64,000 nucleotides of DNA from positions 372,001-436,000 of the forward strand of contig JAIVFJ010000024.1 of assembly GCA_025765615.1 (NCBI GenBank), given 5' to 3'. The position numbers and the translations under genes were made by a program. The notes below the pieces were generated by a model. It had not been told where the DNA came from and did no database searches. It worked only from the letters and a program-made list of their open reading frames with translations. Positions 58,230 to 64,000 of this stretch are shown here, piece after piece; the first letter of the stretch is position 1, and every line of letters begins with the position of its first letter. The DNA comes from Zopfochytrium polystomum. Taxonomy: Eukaryota > Chytridiomycota > Chytridiomycetes > Chytridiales > Chytridiaceae.

Positions 58230-61225
58230 TCAATCCCAACATTTAACAAGCCCGCTTCTGAGCTGCTAAATCAACAGGAATCACACTCCCTGTCCATATG
58301 GAAGACACCTGAGTGCCCACCCAAATCCAAAAGGTTTGATAATAACAGAACTTCTCGGATCTATGGAGCTCTACGCCCTCCTCCGATTAAAACCTTTTCT
58401 TTCACTCCTTCCCTCCTGAAGAGGCCTAAGCAACCCCTTCAAACCATGCTTAACGAACCTATTCCCAATCACTATGAATCTTTTGCCTTTGAAAAGCTAG
58501 GCATCTTTGCTAAAACTGACAAAGTCAGAAAGCTTCAGCTCGCTGATCCCTTCTTCGGACCAATTCTCTGCTTCCGCGAAAAAGGAACCATCCCTGATGA
58601 ACCTCCTCCTGCTATGACCAAATGGGCCGAAAAGATGGTTCTCAGAAATGGACTTCTTTATAGAATTATTGATTTACCCTCTTTTATGCTGAAAAGAGCG
58701 CCACTTAGACTCGCTCTTTGTGTACCTGATACTCTCAGGCGAGAAGCACTTCGGCTCTTCCACGACGACCTCTTCGCAGGCCACTTTGCAAAAAGAAAAT
58801 CCTTGGATGTTATCCTTGACAGATTCTGGTGGCCTACAATCTCAACTGACCTAGATAATCATATCCACAGCTGCGAAACCTGTCAGAAAACAAAAGATCA
58901 CCCTTTTAAGCCTGGTTTCCTTCACCCTGTTCCCATTGGATCTTACCCGTTTGAAAGAATAGCTGTTGACTTTGCTGGACCATTCAAAAAAACCCCTGAC
59001 GGTTTCAAGTACATTCTTGTTGCAGTTGACTACTTCACAAGATGGGTTGAAGCAATCCCTCTTCCTGATCTTGATGATGTGACTGTTGCCACTGCCCTTG
59101 TAGAAGAAATCTTCTGTCGACATGGTATACCTGTTCAAATACATTCAGATAATGGTCAACCGCTCAAATCAGAGTTAGTTGCAACTTTAGGACGTGTTCT
59201 CGGAATGGGACAATCCTTCACATCACCATATTGGCCTCGTGCTAACGGGCTTGCAGAAAGATTTATCAAAACCCTCAAAAGCATAATTAGGGCTTACATC
59301 AACGAGCACACACATGAGGATTGGCCAAAAATCCTTCCCTACGCGCTGTTTGCTTACAGAACACATCCCCATCCACTTCTTGGTGAAACACCATTCTTCC
59401 TCTTACACGGACGTGATTGCCGTTTACCGCCTGACCTCTTCTTTGGAGTCACCCCTGAAGATTATGAGGACACTCCCAAAATAACTGAAATATCTGATGT
59501 TGTTGTAACACCCAGCAGTACCAATCAACCTGAAAGTGAATCCCTCCACACACGCACTGTTGTAAAAGGAAAAGCAATTCCTCTTATTACCAATCCTTAT
59601 TTGACGCCTGCGCCGCTGTTAAGAATTGCCTACATCTCAACAATCGATCTGAGAATGACCTTATTACAGCATATTCCTAGAAAGCTTCGACCATATCCAA
59701 TTGAGCCATCAGTTGGGAATGTCCTCCGCGACCTTGTTGAAACCCACAATTTAGACATCTTGTATATTGTTTCTACTCGCACACCTCGAACTCGCTCAAC
59801 AAAGAAAGTGGATCTGCCGTTTAAAATTCACACTCACAATGGCACACTTGTTCGAGTTGTTTCTTTCTATAATGCACCCAAAAAAGAAGTTAGACATATC
59901 TACGCTCTTCCAGATACCATTTTCTGCGATACCGACAGACTGTGTCCTTCTCTTCTGCGCGGCTATTGTACTGCTGACAGAACAGCCAACCTTAGATTTT
60001 GGCATATTGAGCTTGCGCCCTCAGGAGCAGCACTAATAAATATTAAAGACATTGAGCCCCCCCAAGGAGTCCCTCTTTGGGAAGGATCATCACCCCCATT
60101 ACTTCTCCAACTCCCTTCACCAGGAGTAGAAGAAGATCTGAACTTCACTGCCACTTATCTTTCTGAAGAAGGCGATATTGATCAATTCTTGGAAACTGCT
60201 GAAGAAGAAAGTTGTATTTATCTCAATAATTACATCCACCATTATGTTGTAAGAACACTTGATAAATTAACTCACGCGCATCTTGTTGCACAACAAAATG
60301 CTGAATCACAACAAAGAAGATCAAAGAAAAAGTCCAAAGAAGAAGATTCCAACCCTCATAAGCTTGTTCCTGGAGATAAAGCTTGGATGGCTGTAATCCT
60401 CAGACCTACTAAATCTGAAATACCCGAAAATGAAAGTTTCCTTTACCGATGGGCAGGTCCAGTCAGAATAATTAAAATTGATGGAAAAGACTCCAACTCT
60501 AAATGCACTATTGTTGAAACATACCCTGGTAAAGAGATTGTGGCCAGAACTGTCCATATTTCTCGTCTTCGTCCATTCACTCCAAGACTCCCTATTGATT
60601 CAGCTGAAGATGCCCTCAAAAGCAATGCTGAAGAACTTGCTGCAACCATCAAAGAATGGGAAAATGCAGTGATACTCAAAAGAAAACCTGGCACAGCGCA
60701 GAGAACAGCACTTGGAATGAGCATTGAGCTCATGAGAAGATTTGACCCAGATTTCTCTGAAGAAGATGTTGATAGACCTCTCTACAACGTAGAAAAGATT
60801 CTCAAGTTCCGAGTATGCGCCGACAATTCTTATCAATATAGAGTGAAATGGGCCACTTATTCAAACAAACACAACAACTGGCAAAATGAGTCAGACATGA
60901 ATCCAGAATTCATAAACGATTATTGGGAAGCTATACGTCTCACCAATCCACCTGCTTATAAAGAAAGACAAGGCATTCTGAAAATAGGACTGCAGAAACA
61001 AAAGCAAGTTACCCCCACTGTAACCCCACAAACTCAAACACCTGCAGCTTCTGCTTCTACCGATGCAGTTGTCCCAGCACCACCAACTATGACTCGATCC
61101 TATGGATTGAGGCAGCGCCCTCCAGTGAAGTATAAGTGATGGATCACTAGGGTTTCCATTGGTGACGAACGCTCTCGATTCCCTACCATTACTATACCGA
61201 TCCTGCGAGCGGAGCGCCTGATGTT

Positions 61226-61235
61226 GAAAAAGAGG
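61226..61235 (+). other. Polypurine tract of the 16-kb element
   Basis: GAAAAAGAGG three bases before the 3' LTR start at 61239, the expected position of the plus-strand primer. Confidence 0.6.
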
Positions 61236-61238
61236 TAC

Positions 61239-62648
61239 TATGAGATTCCTAATCTCATGGGCCATTGAGCTATTGAGGTCTCTTTAAAAGCTCTTCCTTG
61301 ACTAGTTCATTGGTTTTACCTTTACGTATAGTGGCCCCCCCATCAATCACAAACAACCACTCTATTCCTATGTTTGAATACTTATTCTTACTTTCAAAAG
61401 TAACTCAGTGCTGATGCCCCGCATCAAAAAGAGCATCTGGTGTTCCTTGTGCTGAATGGGCCTAAGCACAAGGCGCACACCCTTTATTTCTTCTTATTTT
61501 TACTCATTTTCTCTTATTTTCCCTTTTTCCCACCTTTCAAGCCTCTGTCCCTGCACTGATGTGGCCTCCCAGCCCTCAATTTCAGCCCATCTCAAATATG
61601 AGGCAGGAGAGACACTGGGTGGAGGGGGGTGTGGCTGAAAGATGATTCATTCTTACAAATTGTTCTTTTCTTTCATTTTCTCCTTTTTACTATCTTTTGT
61701 CTTTTTCTTCTTTTTCTTCCTCCTTCTTTCTTTCTCTCTCTGATCCCCATAAATACTGCCCCTTTCCCCCCTTCTTCTCAATAATAACTCTCAACTCAAA
61801 ACAATCAATAAGACTCCCCCTTGGGCAGCCCCTGTTTGACTAGTTGTGTCCCTCATATCTCCTTTCAGGGTGTTGTAAGGTGAGTGCCTCCCCAAAAGAC
61901 CATGTGTGTGGTGGATAGGAGACCTTCCCTGGCAAAGTGCAGAGTGAGCCAAGCAGGGAAGACAGAGTCCTCTTTTGGTGTAGGAGATCCCCCTGGCAAG
62001 TGCAGAGTAGGCCAAGCAGGGTGGATTAGAAGTCCTCTTTGGCCAGAGCCCCCAGACCAAGCAAGTAGAGGTAGCATTCCCCCAGGCAAGTGCAGAGTAG
62101 GCCAAGCTGTGTGAGTGCCCCCTTCCCAAAGCAAGAGTGTGTGAAGACCAAGTTGGGTTGGGTCTACTGAGATGAGAACTTAGAGAGGCTAGTGCAGAGT
62201 GGGCCAAGCTTTCTTTGTTACTTACAGTAATCTGCCATTGCACCCCTCTTTTGAGCACAACTTCACCATCAGGTTCTTCCCTCTTCAAGTCAAGCCTGTC
62301 TCATCTTCCACATCAAGTTGGTATGTCGGATACCATCCCGTCCTGTATGGGCGCTCCAGGGCTTAACCCTGTCATCTCATGCCTATGGTACCCATGATTC
62401 ATTCATGTGGAGACTTGTCTCTGTATGTTTGTCCATGGCTGTTATGGCACTCATGGGTCAGCAATGACTCATGACAGTTATTGATTGGTATATCTGTGCT
62501 TTCAGAGCATACATAGAGAGTAGTATTAACACCAACACCAGGGTACTGGCCCTTAGAACCAGGAGTTCCCCATCATTGATGACTTGTCCTTTCCCCACAT
62601 ATCCACTAGACTATGGGATGAGCCTTCAGAGATGTAGAGGATCTCATA
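61239..62648 (+). repeat. 3' LTR of the 16-kb element
   Basis: 1,410 bp, same length and nearly the same sequence as 46376-47785. At 62327 it reads C, as does the ORF1 intron copy of the shared segment, while the 5' LTR reads T. Confidence 0.9.
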
Positions 62649-62896
62649 GGCAAGCGTGACTGGCACAGGGTAAAAACCTCTCCTACATTATCTGCTTGAG
62701 CAGAGGAGGAGGTAATCTGTTGACACTGGGTTTCTGTTCCACTTGGAGTATTTGTCATCAGCGCAAGCCAGTGCCCAGGTCTGCACTGGCAGTGGCTTGC
62801 TCTCCCATGGGCATTGTGAGAACTATAACTGACAGTCACAATAGGTTCGGGTCCGTCTTGTGCCTCTTGCTACTAACCAGTCAGTTCCGCCTAACA
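62649..62896 (+). repeat. LTR-A, right part
   Basis: Continuation of the family A LTR (ggcaagcgtgactggcacag..cgcctaaca) after the 16-kb insertion; begins with the second ggca of the target duplication. Confidence 0.85.
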
Positions 62897-64000
62897 CAAG
62901 TCATCCTTGCAGAGCAGTATCAGGTCAAAGCTCCTGCACACTGCTTACACCAAAAGACCCAAAACTAACAGACACAGATTGGAAAAAGAATTTGTTTCTG
63001 TTGTATTTTTATTAATTCTACAATTTCGGGTAGTTGGGACGACTGTGGCGATGGTGCGCAGAGCGCAGGTAGCACTTTCTCGCGAATCGAGGCAGGATTC
63101 CACTTACTATGGCGTTACACCTCATAGGACTATGCGCACAACTCAGTTTGCAGATTCACAGGGCTCAGCAGGGAGGTCTGGGAAGGCAAGTTGAAAGTAC
63201 CAGTACAGCCTATGTTCAGAGGGCGAGTCCTGTTCGATGACAGCAACATCCAGACGCACAAATTTTCCTTCAAGGACCTCTGCTTCAATGGTAGAAGTAC
63301 ACAGGGTTGATAATGGCCTTGCCAGTGGTGGAGAGGTCAATAGGCGGGTGGTAGTGGTAGAACCAGTGTCCAGGAGGCAAATGGCGTGAGCCAAGTTCCC
63401 AAGGAGGGACTGCTCTGTGATGGAGAAGCTGTGGTGAGAGAATGTGTTGCACAATGTACGCTGCTTGCTTACACAAAATTGTGACAAGGTCACTGTGCCA
63501 GAAAATTCACGAAGTCCTCACCAGAGTTGGTGCTCCCATGCACCATAGTAGTGTGTGAGCTGTTGCTCCTGCGCACTGCTTACCATGAGCCCCAAAACTA
63601 ACAAGAACCTCTGAACGTCAACAATGCACCGCTGTGTGCAGATGTCACTTAGAACGCCATAGTCAATGGAGTGAGATAGAACATGGCCGATGTGGGGTTG
63701 ATAGACTGGAGCTTGAGGGGGGATGAAGTTGAGTTATTCCGTATTCCTTCTTCGCCAGTGACTCGCGAGCGCCACCACCATGCTGTTAGGTTGTAGTCCT
63801 GATGTGTGAGTGTGATAGTTGGATCCAGATTCAATCTAAGGTCATAACTGAGTATAGTTTCACAGTTAGGATAGGGTTTGGGATCATCTGGGCAGGTTCC
63901 GATTGAGTTAGAACCCCAGATGTGGGCCACCGGCTCCAGCGATGCAATACTGGGAGCAGCAGCGTGCTACCTGACGACGATGTGGTGCTGTAGTCAAGAA
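62897..64000. other. Unassigned repeat-like sequence
   Basis: Two similar blocks (ctcctgcacactgcttac..cccaaaactaac at about 62930-62970 and ctcctgcgcactgcttac..ccccaaaactaac at about 63566-63602) flank a minus-strand frame containing LLDTGSTTTTRLL (near 63370), reminiscent of a retroelement aspartic protease active site. No full domain can be supported, and the window ends here. Confidence 0.35.

Larger units (their letters stand above)
49887..61139 (+). pseudogene. gag-pol: Gag-Pol polyprotein of the 16-kb element, split by an insertion
   Basis: One frame from about 49887 to 61139 once the insertion at 54701-56154 and one atga copy are removed: 9,795 bp, 3,264 aa. Order by residue: hydrophobic N-terminal segment (about 35-60), capsid-like region (300-550), Cys/His knuckle CSLCG..HPDQYC (about 620), protease IDSGCS (about 1000), RT with YVDD (about 1600), RNase H (CDASKVALGAALY), AP endonuclease (2010-2300), integrase HHCC and D,D,E (VDFAGP, HSDNGQ, LAERFIK; 2470-2710), a ~270-aa block without known relatives, a GPY-like module (GDKAWM, WAGPVRI, HISRLRPF) and a chromodomain (YNVEKILKFR, YRVKWATYS; 3143-3195). 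The insertion falls in the YVDD codons, so this copy is inactive as it stands. The true start is uncertain; ATG 49887 is the first plausible one, and 50406 is an alternative. Confidence 0.88.
46376..62648 (+). mobile_element. Giant Ty3/gypsy chromovirus with embedded AP-endonuclease domain
   Basis: 16,273 bp including a later 1.45-kb insertion. LTRs of 1,410 bp (46376-47785, 61239-62648) differ at a single base by eye (T47464/C62327). Termini TATGAGAT..ATCTCATA are perfectly inverted. Flanking ggca duplications (46372-46375, 62649-62652) plus the paralogous sequence near 41306-41320 show the empty site. Internal parts: leader with tRNA-like and hairpin sequences, spliced ORF1, one long Gag-Pol frame (capsid, zinc knuckle, protease, RT, RNase H, AP endonuclease, integrase, unknown block, GPY-like module, chromodomain) and a polypurine tract. 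Unusually large for a Ty3 element. Near-identical LTRs imply very recent insertion. Confidence 0.9.

Overview
The window is eukaryotic and almost certainly fungal, most likely an early-diverging (chytrid-type) lineage. Genes are split by short introns (about 40-90 bp) with GT..AG borders and CTAAC/CTGAC-type branch points. The host genes form a fungal set: a class V myosin, an EPL1-type NuA4 subunit, a Cas1p-type polysaccharide O-acetyltransferase, a HAP2/NF-YA CCAAT-binding factor, a Mob4/phocein protein and a Kre9-like GPI-anchored surface protein. A protein with two TIR domains suggests a non-yeast fungus. No species can be assigned from the sequence alone.

Layout. 0.4-3.2 kb: TIR-domain gene (+). 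3.8-9.1 kb: nearly intact Tf1-like Ty3/gypsy chromovirus on the minus strand, with 5-bp target duplications, heat-shock-element arrays in its LTRs and a self-priming primer site. 9.3-10.7 kb: LTR-like repeat (family B). 11.6-14.8 kb: CAS1. 15.9-19.3 kb: EPL1. 20.8-23.1 kb: degenerate Ty1/copia fragment plus a B fragment. 23.6-24.5 kb: MOB4 (-), divergent from class V myosin at 24.9-30.3 kb (+). 31.3-42.4 kb: nested mobile-element graveyard holding a piggyBac-like insertion at TTAA, a frameshifted APE-type LINE, a second broken Ty3 copy carrying a 2.2-kb TG..CA element, and a solo LTR (family A) inside a B-like repeat. 42.5-43.2 kb: GPI-anchored protein (-), divergent from HAP2 at 44.1-45.8 kb (+). 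46.4-62.6 kb: a 16.3-kb LTR retrotransposon with 1,410-bp LTRs, 4-bp target duplications and a pre-insertion site I could reconstruct from a paralogue. 62.9-64 kb: unassigned remnants.

The most unusual object is the 16.3-kb element. It is a chromodomain Ty3/gypsy retrotransposon whose single Gag-Pol frame carries a complete APE1/ExoIII-type endonuclease domain between RNase H and integrase. It also has an extra unidentified block between the integrase core and the GPY-like region, an upstream spliced ORF, and an LTR that shares the 5' splice-site segment of that ORF's intron. A 1.45-kb family B element has inserted in the reverse transcriptase active-site codons of this copy. Removing it with one target-site copy leaves the frame open end to end.

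All exon boundaries are read by eye from splice consensus, phase and recalled family conservation. No alignments or searches were run.
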